From positions 1,178,001 through 1,242,000 of the forward strand of contig BRON01000013.1 of assembly GCA_024345305.1 (NCBI GenBank): a DNA stretch of 64,000 nt, written 5' to 3'. This document shows, one piece after another, positions 37,001 through 48,387 of this stretch (position 1 is the first letter of the stretch; every line of letters starts with the position of its first letter). Both the position numbers and the translations under genes were made by a program. Below the pieces are notes generated by a model that saw only the letters and a list, made by a program, of their open reading frames with translations, made no database searches and was not told the origin of the DNA. The DNA comes from Mrakia gelida. Taxonomy: Eukaryota; Basidiomycota; Tremellomycetes; Cystofilobasidiales; Mrakiaceae.

Positions 37001-37112
37001 TGGATGGCGCGGATGGACATTTAGAGAAGGGCATTGGAAGGTTGGTGGGAAGGAAGAGGTGAGCTGGGAGGGGTTGGTAGAGGCGGTGAAGATGGAGGGA
37101 GACGCGTCGTGA
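34048..37112 (+). CDS. Type II membrane protein, possible glycosyltransferase
   Basis: Protein of about 860 residues with a charged cytosolic N-terminus (about 145 residues, RRRGDDEDG and many Arg), one transmembrane helix (SFVFFVGLILASWLLW) and a large lumenal part, i.e. a Golgi type II layout. The lumenal part has FAMHNNGARNHALSLAF followed by YAIPLDSNCAFTHAG. That pairing resembles a recurring family pattern, (N)xARNxAL then LDGN/LDSN, in putative GT-A-like sugar transferases. Blocks RPKLSLLWALGWVPF, GWTMRLFSGNEELER, YGFPILEFNDDTIRG, FDLHVSALAFFLEDWPLVARV and a Gly-rich loop follow, ending GDAS with TGA at 37112. Few introns (about five) interrupt it. In related yeasts such proteins often carry a generic proteophosphoglycan label. 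The membrane layout is clear; the enzyme class is inference. Confidence 0.7.
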
Positions 37113-37911
37113 GCATTGCTTGGAGGTTAGATCTCTTCGGTTGGTTGATTTATTCGCCTCGGTTTCGTTAGCATTGTTTCTGCCGTGCGCATTATTATCT
37201 CTTCTCCAACCATCATGGCACTTTCACGGCTTGTCTCGGTCCGTTGGAGTCTGTGAGCTTGCAGATGTCCAATTCGACGAACGACGGTGTTTCCGCTCGC
37301 GAGCAGCTTCTTCTTCTTCGGAAGCAGCGAAGAGACATGAGGTCTCAGCACTAGCCCGAAGAAGGCTCTCATTGATCCAAGCTCATTTAATCTGTCTTCC
37401 CCACCCTTCAGAGACGCCTCAGGCAGAAGCCCGAAGTTGAGGGAAGGCAGTCGCGTCGAGTCGACACTCCGTTTTTTGTCCAGTTGAGTGATCCTCCCCC
37501 TTCGACCCCTTTCGGAGATCTCTTTTCGAGTGACGACTCTCTTTAGCTTCCAAACATCACCTTCTCAGTCACTCTCAGGTCAGTTCATATCATCCCCAAC
37601 TTTTCAATTCCTTCTCGTCGTCGACGACTCGATTGACGTCGCTTTTCTTCTTCCTCCTGCTCTCGGATCTCGTAGCTCTCCTTCCTCTTCCAGCAGCCAC
37701 TTCCTCCGATCAAATCTCCTACATCTGATGAGCTCGACGTCGTTCACCTTCATCGTCCCCAAGTCTGAGGTGACGAGGGGAAGAGAAGCTTTGGGAGTCG
37801 GTTTCGTGGGATCCTCGACGACGTCGTCGTGGGTCGAGTTCTCTTCACTTTTTCTCTTCGCGAGATCCGAGGTATACTGACCAAAAACGCCTTTCGTTTA
37901 TTCATTTGTAG
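37113..37911. other. Intergenic or 5' region of the unknown gene at 37912-39418
   Basis: About 800 bases. It contains intron-like signals on the plus strand (for example a C/T run to CAG near 37695, and GTATACTGACC followed by TTTGTAG at 37872-37911), so the next gene probably begins here with short untranslated or coding exons. One short frame from ATG 37728 (MSSTSFTFIVPKSE) could be a first exon, but its phase does not fit the downstream frame. Confidence 0.35.
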
Positions 37912-39418
37912 TCAGGGGCCACTGTTTCGTGCTACTTCAGAATGCCTTCGATTGAACCTCAGCGAATATCGCGACGAGCAGTGAGTCGTCGTTTTCTTCT
38001 TCGAGTCCCGGGCCTTCCTTGTGTCTGAGCCTTGAAGCTTCAAGCTGAGCTGAGATACCACTAGCAGCTGACCTATCTTTGGCTTTCCTTCTCGTCCAGA
38101 GTTCTCGTACTTTTTCATCGTTTTGGCTTCACGAGGCGCGTCTTTTCGATCTCGTCGTGAGTCTCCCTGCCTTTCGAAAGGCTCGTTCACTCGACGATAC
38201 TGAATTCTTTCAAATGTCTACAGAGAGATCGAAGACGGCGAGATCGAGGAGGACGGGACCGAGAAGAGGACCAACAGGCGAGCGAAGAATGCCGAGACGT
38301 TTCGAGAACGCAAAAGGAAACGGAACCTTGAGATCGAGGAGGAGATCAGAAGTAGACGAGGGACGAAAACAAGGAAGCTCACTCCACCGTATGATCTTCC
38401 TTTACCGTTCTTCGAGTCGCCCTCCCTCCGAAGACGCCTGACTGACGCGTCGAGTCCCTTTCGCTTCGCAGAATCCACTTCCGTCGCCCCGCAAGGAGCT
38501 TGGGACTCTCACCTTCTACAAGACGCGTCATCCCCCAGAACCAGGAAGCTCGAAGAACTGGTATCGCTGATTCCGAGTTGAGCAGGAGAGACCGGCCATC
38601 GTGAGTTCGAAGCTTTCATGACTCGACGCGTCAAGCTTTGAAGGTCGCGTACTGAACCCTCTGCTCTCTTGCAGCTTCACCACCACGTCGAGACCCTTCA
38701 TCCGCCCCTTGAGGAAGGTCACTCCTATTGGCCCCGGAAACAGCGGAAGGTGCGTTATGAACCGTGAAGATCTCCTTGCGAGTTCGCGTCGAGGTCGATT
38801 CGCACTGACGCGTTTCGTTGCGTCCTCCTCTCCGGTTTTTATCGCGCAGTCACTACCACCCACATCGAGCTCCAAGACCAAGGAGGACGTTCTCGTCTTC
38901 AGGGCATTATCCCAAGCGACGTATCGAGGACGACGGCGAACCACCAAACCCAGTTCCTTTCGTCCTCCCTCACCTCTCGTCTCCTAACCTCATATCCGAC
39001 CCCATCGTCAGCAGCATCGCTTCAGATGACGGCGAGACTCTGGACGCCTCTTCCGAGGACTCTCGGTGGATGAGAGAGACGGACAGCCAGCTATTGGATG
39101 TTTTGCTGTCGCGTCTCGAGCAGATGGAGCTGCCGTTCAGGTTCGTTCGCTCACCTTTTTCGTCTCTCTCAGAGGTTCCGAAGATGATTCCCACTGGGTT
39201 TGCTCTCATTCATATCCAGGTTGAGTCTGATGGAAGAGCTTGAGGGAGTTCAGCTCGCCTTCGATTCGGTTTCGTTCGACGACACGTCGTGCTCAACCAT
39301 TTGTCCCTTCTCCCTCTTCCTTCCCGTGTTGACTTTCCAGACACTCTTCCCCCGCATCACGTCATGGTCTCCTCTCGCTTCTTTCGATCAGGAAGCCAAA
39401 GTTGGAGGTCTGAGCTGA
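37912..39418 (+). CDS. Charged, low-complexity protein of unknown function (5' end unresolved)
   Basis: I do not recognise it. A coherent frame runs through about seven exons: LFRATSECLRLNLSEYRDEQ, VLVLFHRFGFTRRVFSISS, then a basic/acidic exon (EIEDGEIEEDGTEKRTNRRA and FRERKRKRNLEIEEEI), an Arg/Ser/Pro-rich part (KLTPPIHFRRPARSLGLSP), FTTTSRPFIRPLRKVTPIG, HYHPHRAPRPRRTF, an acidic part (ASDDGETLDASSEDSRWMRE), LLDVLLSRLEQMELPFR and LSLMEELEGVQLAF, to TGA near 39418. Phases agree at every junction. The basic helix suggests DNA or RNA contact, and the two short helices near the end suggest a docking site. No ATG was found in this frame, so the start is not fixed; the coordinate given is the first coherent exon. 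It converges on the GT90 gene with 133 bases between. Confidence 0.5.
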
Positions 39419-39551
39419 GGATCGAGACCCGTCGCCGCGTTGGTTGTTTTCGAGTTTTGCTTTGCCGCCCATTCTTTAGCTTGATGGAAGATATGTGCTT
39501 GCGAGATCGAGATAGATCCGCGCGAGGTGATCTTTTCGAAGTCATTAAAGA

Positions 39552-42500
39552 TCATGAACTCGTTTGTCGAACATGAGCCTCGTAATCGAAGTCGTCTCCT
39601 CCGCTCTGTAACCTCGCCCATTCGAGGTAAAGCCTGAACACGTAGGCGGTCACATCCTCTGCAGACGACAGCGATAAGACGGGCGAGAGGTGATCAGCCT
39701 CAGATCCTCAACAAGACGAAAGGAGAAACGAGACGAACCTCTCCTCCAAGTCCTCTCGACCCAGCACCTCCCGTTCGCGGCGATCCGACGAGCGACCTCG
39801 TCCCTTCCTGGGTCCTTCGCTGAAGGATCGGGCGATCCACGGAAGAATGCCAAGACGGATGGGATGTCGGAGTAGTCCATCTGTAAGAGAGTACGCGGAG
39901 GGAGGACGAAGTGGTCAGTATTCGAGACGAGAACGACGAGCGGGAGGCGAGCGGAGGAGCAGGACGAGAGGATGATGAGCTCACCTTGATGGGGACGTAG
40001 GCGAACCAAGCAGGTAAGATGTCGGAGTCTGAGAGCAGAGGAGAAAGAGGTCAGATTTGAAAGGGAAGAGGATGGGACGTCGAGATCAGAGAATCGTCTG
40101 TCCACGTACTCCACTCAGGGACTGCGACGAGAGAGATCCGAGGTCAGTAATGGACGAAAGCGAGGAGGAAGTTTCGGAGTGCAGCTTACAGATGGTCGAC
40201 TTGAGAACGAGACTGACGAGAAGAGGCGAAAGGAAGATGGAGTCAGATCGAGGTTAAACAGACGGCGTGAGAGAGGGACGCTCACCTATTTGTGTACATC
40301 AGCCTCTGGAATCGGTTCGTCCAGGCATTGCCGTCGATATCGTGGAGGTACTTGTGGTTCTGTGAGGGGAAGAAAGAGCCAGGATGGAGAAGAAAGCGAC
40401 GCGTCGCTCATCAGTCCCAAGGCTTCGTCGCCGTGTTCGAAGACGGACAAAGGATCTCAAACTCACATAAATCTCACTCGCAGGATCCTCCTTGGCGAAC
40501 CTGATCACAGCACTGCAACGGAAAAAGGCGAAACAAAGGAAGTCAGCTCGATCTTGTCGCTTCGTCTCGCGCAGATAGAACCGTTGAAACTCACGCCATC
40601 TCCTTACACGTCCCATCCCGATGATCGCACTGCATCGCTCCTCCACTCAGGCTGACGTTGTATCCCCACTCCTTCAGCTCCTTCGGCGTGAACCACTGAG
40701 TCTCAGCCTTGCTTGTTTTGGGATTCGCGAGAAGGACGGGGACGAGAAGTAACGACGCGTTCGAGGTGAGAGCTTGATGGAGTCGAGGTCGGTGAGAGAG
40801 TCGCCAGGAGATTCCGTGGTTGAGAGATTTCTCCATTCCAGTCGCATGACCTCGCTGCGAAGAACGAAACAAGGACTAAGGGAGTCAGACGTTGCGTTCG
40901 ATCTCGAGACGACGATCGAAGAAAGACTGACCCAGTAGAGGTGCTCCTTCTTCTCCTCCCAGGGAATAGGATCTTCCGAATGACTCTTGAAGTCTCCCTG
41001 CAAAAACGAAGAGGAAGGAGGGGCGGTCAGCTCCGCGTCTTCTCGTTCGCTGCCTCGTTCACGATTTTCGCTCGTCCTCGACCTTCGCTCACCTCGTCAA
41101 AAGCTACGCCGAGAATATCTCCATTCCGAGCAGTCTTGCTCAAGCACATCACGGGTCCCAGAACCTCGTTGACCGTTTGGAAGAACTTGGGAGCGGGAGA
41201 CGTCCACTCTCCTTTCTGAGCGAGGGGAACGAACGAACAACGAGCAGTCAGCTAGCAGCTGTGGAGCGAACGCGAGAGGAAGAGACTCGAACGAACCTGA
41301 TCAAGCATGAAGCCATGACCAGCTGCTATCAGAGGATGAAGGCACGGATCCTGAGCTGATCGATGGTCGGAGATGAAGGAGGTGTGAAGAGCGGACTCCG
41401 TCAGGCCTTGACGAAGAGGGGACTGGAGATCGCACGACCGAGGCCAGGGGAATCGAGCTGGAGGATCTTGAAGTCCCGAGGTAGATGGGACAGCTGTCGG
41501 AGCGGGACGAGGGGTGTGAGTTCGATAACGACGGAGGGAGGGAGTTGTGAGACGCGACGTACTTTCACCCCGAGCGACAAAATCAAGAAGCTCAGCCTTG
41601 ACTTCGTTATCGAACATGAACTGAGGTTCGTCCTTGAGTCCGAAGATCATGCTACGAGAGTCATCGAAGACATCAAGTCAGCGACAGTCGCCTCGAAGAA
41701 GGAAGAAGAGGGGAGAGGACGAACGTGAGATCAGGCAGCCATTTCGCGATAGGTTTGAGAAGGTTCTCTTGCGCGTCGGTCCTTCGGTGAGTCCAGTAGT
41801 CGTCTGCTGATAGCCCAGGAGTGTACTGGGTAAAGAATCGTGAGCTTGAATCCTTCTCGGACGCGTCGAAAGAAGGGAAGACGGCGAAACTCACGACGAC
41901 CTGCGTCTGACCTCCAAACACCCTGATCTTCACCGTCTCCCTGATCCCTTCCGACTTCTGAATCCTCCGTGCGAGATCCTCCTTGGTGAAAGCTCGATAA
42001 GGACCTAGCGAACGCTCGATCTCGTCGTACTCGTCGGGGAGAAGAACTTCGTGCTCGGTAGCCTTGAGCGAAAGAAAAAGGGAGGGAGGGAAGGTGAGCT
42101 CGAGCTCAACTCGTCGGTCATCTCCTCTCCCTTCGCCCCAAGCACGTTTTCAACTCGACTCACATAGTTCCACCATAGATCGAACCCCTTCGGAGGCCGT
42201 CGACCATATCTCCTCTTGTACTCGAGAACTGCTTCACCCAAGCTCTCGCTCCTCCTCTCGACCTTCCCCTCGAACTTCTCTTCTCCTTCCCTGAGGAGAT
42301 CAAAGATGGCATGGAAGGTCTTCCCATCCTCCTTGCTATCCCTGTATCCCAAGTACTCGCTCCCTCCCATTCCCGATCCGTCGTTCTTCTTGAGTTTCGT
42401 CAAGAGCCTCCTCTCCCTCCTCGAGAGACCGTACGTGGGAGGAACGAAGTGACAGCGTCCCTCGGTCGTTTCTGATGCTTCGTAGAGGAGCTTGGCGGCT

Positions 42501-42646
42501 TTGGATTTGAGGAGAGGATGCTCTGGATAGCTGTGATCGTCGTAGAGGGTGGTGAAGTAGTAAACGAGAACGATCCAGGTGACGAAGAGGAGGTTGTAGA
42601 GGGCGAGTCGACGTTTCGGGGAGGGAGTGGTGAGGAAGGTCGTCAC
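39552..42646 (-). CDS. GT90 glycosyltransferase, CAP10-like (type II membrane)
   Basis: Family GT90 enzyme, related to cryptococcal Cap10/Cxt1 beta-xylosyltransferases that modify capsule or glycolipid sugars in the Golgi. An N-terminal anchor (LALYNLLFVTWIVLVYYF) is followed by LLKSKAAKLLYEASE, VLEYKRRYGRRPPKGFDLWW (the usual family lead-in), KIRVFGGQTQVV, YWRGHATGMEKS (catalytic-domain WRG..TG motif, built across an intron), DIDGNAWTNRFQRLM, LVLKST, EWSTW and VPIKMDYSDIPSVLAFF. The last exon ends YLEWARLQSGG and RQTSS with TGA at 39552-39554. About twelve introns. The start is not resolved: the coding frame stays open upstream to about 42770 without an ATG, while the only near ATG (42690) is in a different frame and stops after 15 codons. 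Divergent from the M1 peptidase. Confidence 0.9.
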
Positions 42647-42769
42647 AGGACTGCGAGAAGAGGCAGCTGAGTTGAGAAGACGGTAGCCATCGTCGATGTT
42701 GAAGGGGAGGAAGCGAGACAGGTTGAAGCGGAAGGAGAGGGGAAGATTTCGAAGGAGACGATGCTGATG

Positions 42770-43076
42770 GTGTAGGGGAGAGAGAGGGAGGAAGGAAGGA
42801 AGGAAAGGTAAAGCTCAACTTTGGGTTGAAACTCCGCCTGTGACAGACTACCTTTGAAAAGATTTTTCAACTCTTGCTATCCAGAAGCCGCGAGCTTACC
42901 TTTTGACCCTCTTTCAGGATATGTTGTAAATATCCTCGAGGAGGTTACTGACCATCAAAGGGCATCTCCGAACCAACGTCGAAGCTCAACGTTTCAGCGC
43001 ATGCGAGATCCTTCGAAGCGAGGCTCGCTTGAGCTCCTTCAACTCGACCTCCTCAACCACCATCGTCTCCGAAAGG
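42770..43076. promoter_or_regulatory. Divergent promoter region, GT90 / M1 aminopeptidase
   Basis: About 300 bases between two head-to-head genes. It includes a purine-rich stretch at 42765-42810 and should drive both. The left limit is uncertain because the GT90 start is not fixed. Confidence 0.4.
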
Positions 43077-46000
43077 ATGCCTTTCTCTCCCTCTACAGGA
43101 TCCATCGCTCTTCCCATCCACTCGGAGCAGGAGGACCTCAGGAGGAAACAGAAGCGTCGAACCAACATTCTCAACTCGATCTTCGTCCTCGTCGTCTTCC
43201 TCCTCTTCATCCCTCTCTTCTTCGGCAACAAACCTCCTCCTCGGAAACCTCGACGGGAGGATGTTGGAATGGATGGTTTCAGGCTACCTACGAACGTCAA
43301 GGTGAGTGTCTACGTGGCGTATGTGGCTTCAGGGAAGGGGGAGATTGAGAGGGAGGGAGGGAGGGAAGGACTCCTTTAGACTTCCAGCGAGCTCCCTCGG
43401 ATGCTTCTCTGTGAGCTCTCTTAGAACTATGAGACTCGTTCATGCGAAGATGACGATGCCGGTATTCCACCTCGTTGGGTCAAGGCGGCGTCACAGTGTT
43501 GCGACGAGTTGGCCTTTGACTTCACTTGAGCTCGAGCTCGAGCTCACCAAATCCCTTCCTTCGTCCTCGCCTCGAAAGCTGACTCCTTCTCTCTTTCTCT
43601 TCCTCTCCTAGCCTCTCCACTACGACATCGACATCGAAACTTCTCTCTCCAAACAAACTTTCGATGGCTTCTGCGACATCCACCTCGAAGTTCTCGAGGA
43701 CGAGCTCACCTCCTTCACCTTCAACGCTCATTCCTCTCTGCACTTCAAAGGGAGCTCGTTCGTCACGATGAACGGAGAGTCGTACCGGATCGACGAGAAG
43801 AACATCGTCAGGAACGACGAGAGGGAGAGGGTCACCGTCTTCATTGACAAGGAGTTGACGGGCGGTTTTAAGAAGGGAGATGGGGTGCGTTTCATGGCGC
43901 GATGGTCCGCGGAGCTGGCGACTGGAATCATGGGCTACTACACCAACCCCTACGTCGACAAGCTCACGAACGAGACGATGAGCTACGCTACCACTCAGTT
44001 CCAACCCACCTCAGCTCGTCGAGCATTTCCCTCTTGGGACGAGCCAGCCCTCAAGGCGACCTTCAACCTCACCATGCACTCTGAACTTGACACCGTCAAC
44101 CTCTCCAACATGGACGTGAGGAGAGAGCTTCAAGTCACGAAGACGGAAGTTTTTGAGAACGGAACTAAAGTCGAGACCGAGATGATCGAGACTTGGTTCC
44201 ATCAGACTCCTCCGGTGAGTCGTCGTGGCTCCGTTTTGATTCTCTCGCTCGACGAAACTGACGCGTCTTTCTCTCTGTGTTCCTCGCTATTCTGTCACTC
44301 TTTCAGATGTCCACCTACCTTCTCGCTTTCGCCAACGGAAGGTTCGATCATCGATCCTCGAACTTCACGAGCAAGCTCGCCAACAAGACGATCCCTCTTC
44401 GAATCTACGGTGAGTCGCGTCTCTCTCCCTTCCTCTCTGGCTTTCTTCCTCTCCTCGATGTTGACGACCTCGGTTCATTCTTCTCAGCTACCAACGACGT
44501 CATCCATCAAACCGACTACGCTCTCGAACTCACCTCCAAAGTCATGCCTCTCCTCGAGGAGCTGTTCGATCTTCCCTTCGTTCTTCCCAAGCTTGACTCT
44601 CTCGTCGTTAGTCTCAGTCTCGCTACCTCGTTCCCTTTCCTCCCCCTATGGATGGCTGATCACACACTTCCCTTCTTGACAGGTCTCAAACCAACCAGGA
44701 GCTATGGAGAACTGGGTCAGCACCTACCTTTTTGTTCCACGCTTTCATCGTTTCGTCGTCGCGTCGATGCTGACCTGGCGATTAATCGTTTTTCAACTGC
44801 AGGGTCTCGTCAACGGGGGAGCTGCCTCTCTGTTATACGATCCTGAGACAGGACTCGCTGGAAAGAAGATCATGGCCGACACTCAAGCTCAGTGAGTGAT
44901 CTTCTTTTCTTGGTGCTTTCCTCGAACGAGACGCGAGCTTGCTGACCCGTTCTTCTCCTCCTCAGCGAGCTCTCGCACCAGTACTTCGGAGATCTTGTCA
45001 CCATGGAATGGTGGGATACTCTGTTCCTCAACGAGGCGTTCGCTACCATCATGGGCTCTATCATCATCCCAGGAAGGTGCGTCTCTTCGTTGCTCGCCTC
45101 GTTCTTCCTCTTTCTCGCGTCGACCGACTCCTCCCCGTCTTCCTCAAAGGCTCTACCCCGAGTGGAACGCTCATCTCGCTTTCCTATCAGACTTCGGAAA
45201 AGCCATGAACCTCGACTCTCTTCGATCCTCTCACCCAATCGAGGTCGTTCTTGAGGACGCCAACAAGATCGCTGAGTCAGTTCACTTCGCTCGTTTTCCT
45301 TCGACCCTTCTCCTTGCGTCGAGCTGACTTCGTTCTCCATCCACAGGGTCTTTGACGATATCTCCTACCTCAAGGGAGGCTCTGTGTTGCGGATGATCAG
45401 CTCGATCGTGAGTCTCCTCGCCGCAAGGCTCGCGCTTCGACGAACGAAGCGACTCTGACCTTCGATTTTTTGCTCTTCTCCAGGTCGGCGAGGACACCTT
45501 CCTCAAGGGAGTTTCGCTGTACCTCAAGAAGCATCAGTACGGAAACTCGGTAACCTCGGATCTCTGGGAGGGAATCTCGAAATCGTCTGGGCTCGACGTC
45601 GGTGCTGTTGCTGAGTCGTGGGTGAAGAAGGTACGCGACCCGTCTCTCCTTTCGTGCTTGACTTCGAGTGCTAACCCTCATCTTCGTTGCTCATTTCCAG
45701 GTTGGATTCCCTGTCGTTAGCGTTCACGAGAAGGAAGGGAAGCTTCATCTTCGTCAAGATCGATTCTTGCTCTCTGGACCTCCGTCCGACGAGGAGAACG
45801 AGACGATCTGGTCAGTTCACCCTCACTCGCTCATCTATCCTCTTCTCTCGCTGACCTGAACTGTTCACTTCTTCGTCTCGCAGGGATATCCCCCTCGGAG
45901 TTCGTTCTCTCAAGAAGAATAGATCGAGCAAGGTGGTAAACGAGAGCTTCCTGTCGTCGCGCGAAACGACCTTCGAGCTCGAGAAGGACACAGCTCTCTG

Positions 46001-47535
46001 GAAGCTCAACGCTGGTGAGCTAGCTCTCTTCTTTGCTGACTCGAAGACTCTCTGACACGTCCTCTGGCACATCCCTTCCAGACACTCTCGGATTCTACCG
46101 GTGAGTTCGACGAAGGTCGAAGTTCTCGTCGCGTCTCGCTGATCGTCTCGTCCTCTTCTTTCTCTTTCAGCGTCGCCTACGCTCCTTCTCACCTCGAGAA
46201 ACTCGCCATCGAAGCATCCATGAAGGACGGTGCTCTTTCGGTTGGAGATCGGTTCGGTCTCGTCAGCGATACCTACGCTCTCGCTCGATCAGGCTTCTAC
46301 TCGACGGTCGAACTCCTCAACCTCGTCCAGAAGGTCAAGCTCGCCGAGGACAACCCCATCGTTTGGACTGCGATCGCCACTGTGAGCTATCGCCTCTTGG
46401 TTTCATTCAGCTACGTCTCTTTCTGACTGGTTTCCTCTCTCTCACAGGCCCTCGCCGATCTCCAATCCGTGTGGTTTGAGCAACCTCGACGCGCTCAAGA
46501 CGCCGTCGCCAACTTCTCCCAATCGATCTTCGGTCCTCTCATCGACCGACTCGGCTTCGAATTCGATGAAGAAGACTCTCCGGACCTCATCTCCCTTCGA
46601 TCCCTCGCCTTCACCAACGCTGGAGCCGCTGGCTACTCTCCCGTCCTCGAGTTCGCGAAGAAGGCTTTCCGAACGGGAGTCGTTCCTCCTGATTTTGCTT
46701 CTTCCATCTACACCCTCGTCAGTCCATTCTTATATCTGCACGTCTTGAGCAGGCACTGACATGTCCTCCACTTTCTTTCGCAGGTCGTCGCTCATGGAGG
46801 AGACGTCGAGTACGAGAAGATGCAGCAGCTCCTCGCCAGAGCTCCCAACCCAACGCGAGTTCCCTCCCTCCTCCTTGCTCCGCTCTTCTCTGTTGACCAT
46901 TATTTCTCCCCTCGTATACAGTCTGTTCCGAGCTGCTCAGTTCGCCCTCACTCAAACCTCCGATCCAACTCGAATCGGCGCTCTGCTCAACTCCGTCGGA
47001 GAGATCAAGGCTCAAGACGTGATGGGACTCCTCGGAGGACTCTCGATCAACCCAGCCGCTCGACGTCTGCTTTGGAACTGGTTCAAGCTGAACTACCAAG
47101 AGGTTCGTCTGCCGTCTTGACTCCTTTCTCGTGTTAATCCTCTTTTCGACTCGAACTCGAACTCACGCGACGAAACGCTTTCCTTCTTCTCTTTACACTT
47201 ACAAAGCTTTTGGATCGCTACGAAGGAGGAATGGTGAGTCCCACCTCTCGTCTCCCGGTCTCATTCTCTCGAGACGATCTCTGCGACTCATGGCGCTGAC
47301 TCGCTTGCTCTCGCTTCCTCGTGTGCTTCAGCTCGTCGGCCATCTCGTTTCGAGCATCGCTCGTAATCTCGCTTCCACCACCGAAGCTGAGGAGATCCAA
47401 GCGTTCTTCGCCGACAAGGACGTGTCTCTCTTCGGAAGGAAGCTCGGCGGGCTGGTGGAAACCGTTCGTTCGAGAGGAGAGTGGTTGGATCGCGACGGCG
47501 AAACGATTTTGCAGTGGTTGGAGGATCGATCTTGA
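43077..47535 (+). CDS. M1 family zinc aminopeptidase, membrane-anchored
   Basis: Gluzincin that removes N-terminal residues from peptides. ATG 43077 opens a short cytosolic tail ([15 protein letters not shown]), then one transmembrane helix ([16 protein letters not shown]), so it is a type II membrane enzyme like animal APN/ERAP rather than the soluble yeast Ape2 kind. The N-domain starts [18 protein letters not shown]. The exopeptidase motif GAMENWG is joined over an intron near 44700-44815. The zinc site HELSHQ is split by the intron at about 44893-44965, and the glutamate ligand lies in [17 protein letters not shown] and the ERAP1-like C-domain ([19 protein letters not shown]) follow. Very short exons occur: DTLGFYR (19 bases, 46081-46099) and LLDRYEGGM (27 bases, about 47206-47232). 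It ends LEDRS, TGA 47533-47535. About twenty introns. Confidence 0.93.
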
Positions 47536-48387
47536 TGCACGTAGAATCTTGAACGAGTACTCTTTTCCCTCGAGCAACTGATCAGGAGGCGACTGGGCGC
47601 CGCCCTGCTCGATGGAGTCGAGAGCGAAGAAGGAAGCGTCGACGCGTCCGATGAACTCTTGTCGCTGCTCGCGGCCTTCTTCTGCCCTACGATCCTGCTG
47701 TCTCAGAGGAGCGTTTCCGCTCTGAGAACACTCTGGTGTGAGGGTGGTGCGGACTTCGTGTATCAAGAGAAGCTGTAGAACTACAAATCGAACGCGAAAG
47801 CGACGAGCAAAACGAAGGAACGTCCCTCCTTCTCCTCCACGTTCTCCATCGACTTCCTCCCAACGGCAAGACCCAGACCGAAATCCAAGAGCCGCGACAG
47901 GTGAGGATCGGTATTGATGGGAGAAGAGAGGGTTCGGGTGGGCTGTGAGGGAGGGTGAAGATCGCGTCGAAGTCAGCGCTCACGTCTCTTTGTCGCATGT
48001 TTCGCCATAAGGACGAGCTCGCCTTGGTCGTAAGGACTCCGAGAGATTATCGAGGATTCGGTCATTCGAGTAGCAGACTTGCCTCCCTTGTGCGCTCGTC
48101 GAGCGAGGCGAGGCGATCCGAGTTCCGACGCGACGACGACCGAGCAGGGGGGGGGAGGTGAGGCGAGGAGGCATGTTGATAAGAGATGATGGTGAGGCGA
48201 GAGGTTATGCATGGTGGTTTGGTGGTTTAAGAGGACGTGTGGTTTCGTTGGTGGGGAAGTGGGGTGGAAGGAGGATGAGAGGGAGGGGAGGGGATGTCGA
48301 CGAGCTGAAGCGACGAAGAGCGAACGAAAGGGGTCAGCCGAGTGAGATAAAGTTTGAAAACAACACGCAGAGAAAACGGTACACACC
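47536..48387. other. Intergenic between M1 peptidase and F-box gene, holding one possible small gene
   Basis: About 850 bases between convergent genes. The left part is the likely 3' untranslated region of the peptidase. One small spliced minus-strand frame (47781-47998) is listed separately. Several antisense frames at 47540-47770 stay open on the minus strand but run into the peptidase coding exons and are treated as shadows. Confidence 0.35.
47781..47998 (-). CDS. Possible small protein, two exons
   Basis: ATG 47998 codes MRQRD, then a 41-base intron-like stretch (47943-47983, with GTGAGC, GCTGAC and CACAG), then PTRTLSSPINTDPHLSRLL, DFGLGLAVGRKSMENVEEK and EGRSFVLLVAFAFDL before TAG at 47781-47783: about 58 residues. 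Codons are C/G-ending as in neighbours and the end is hydrophobic, as in tail-anchored or mitochondrial proteins. No family is recognised. The intron is shorter than most here, and the upstream frame has a stop, so the evidence is thin. Confidence 0.25.

Noticed and set aside
38220..38400. Basic helix resembling a bZIP DNA-binding region
   Set aside because: The invariant Asn and Arg spacing does not fit, and no leucine heptads follow the basic stretch.
47218..47766. 182-codon minus-strand open frame overlapping the 3' end of the M1 aminopeptidase
   Set aside because: It runs antisense through confirmed peptidase exons and begins without ATG, so it is most likely a shadow frame.
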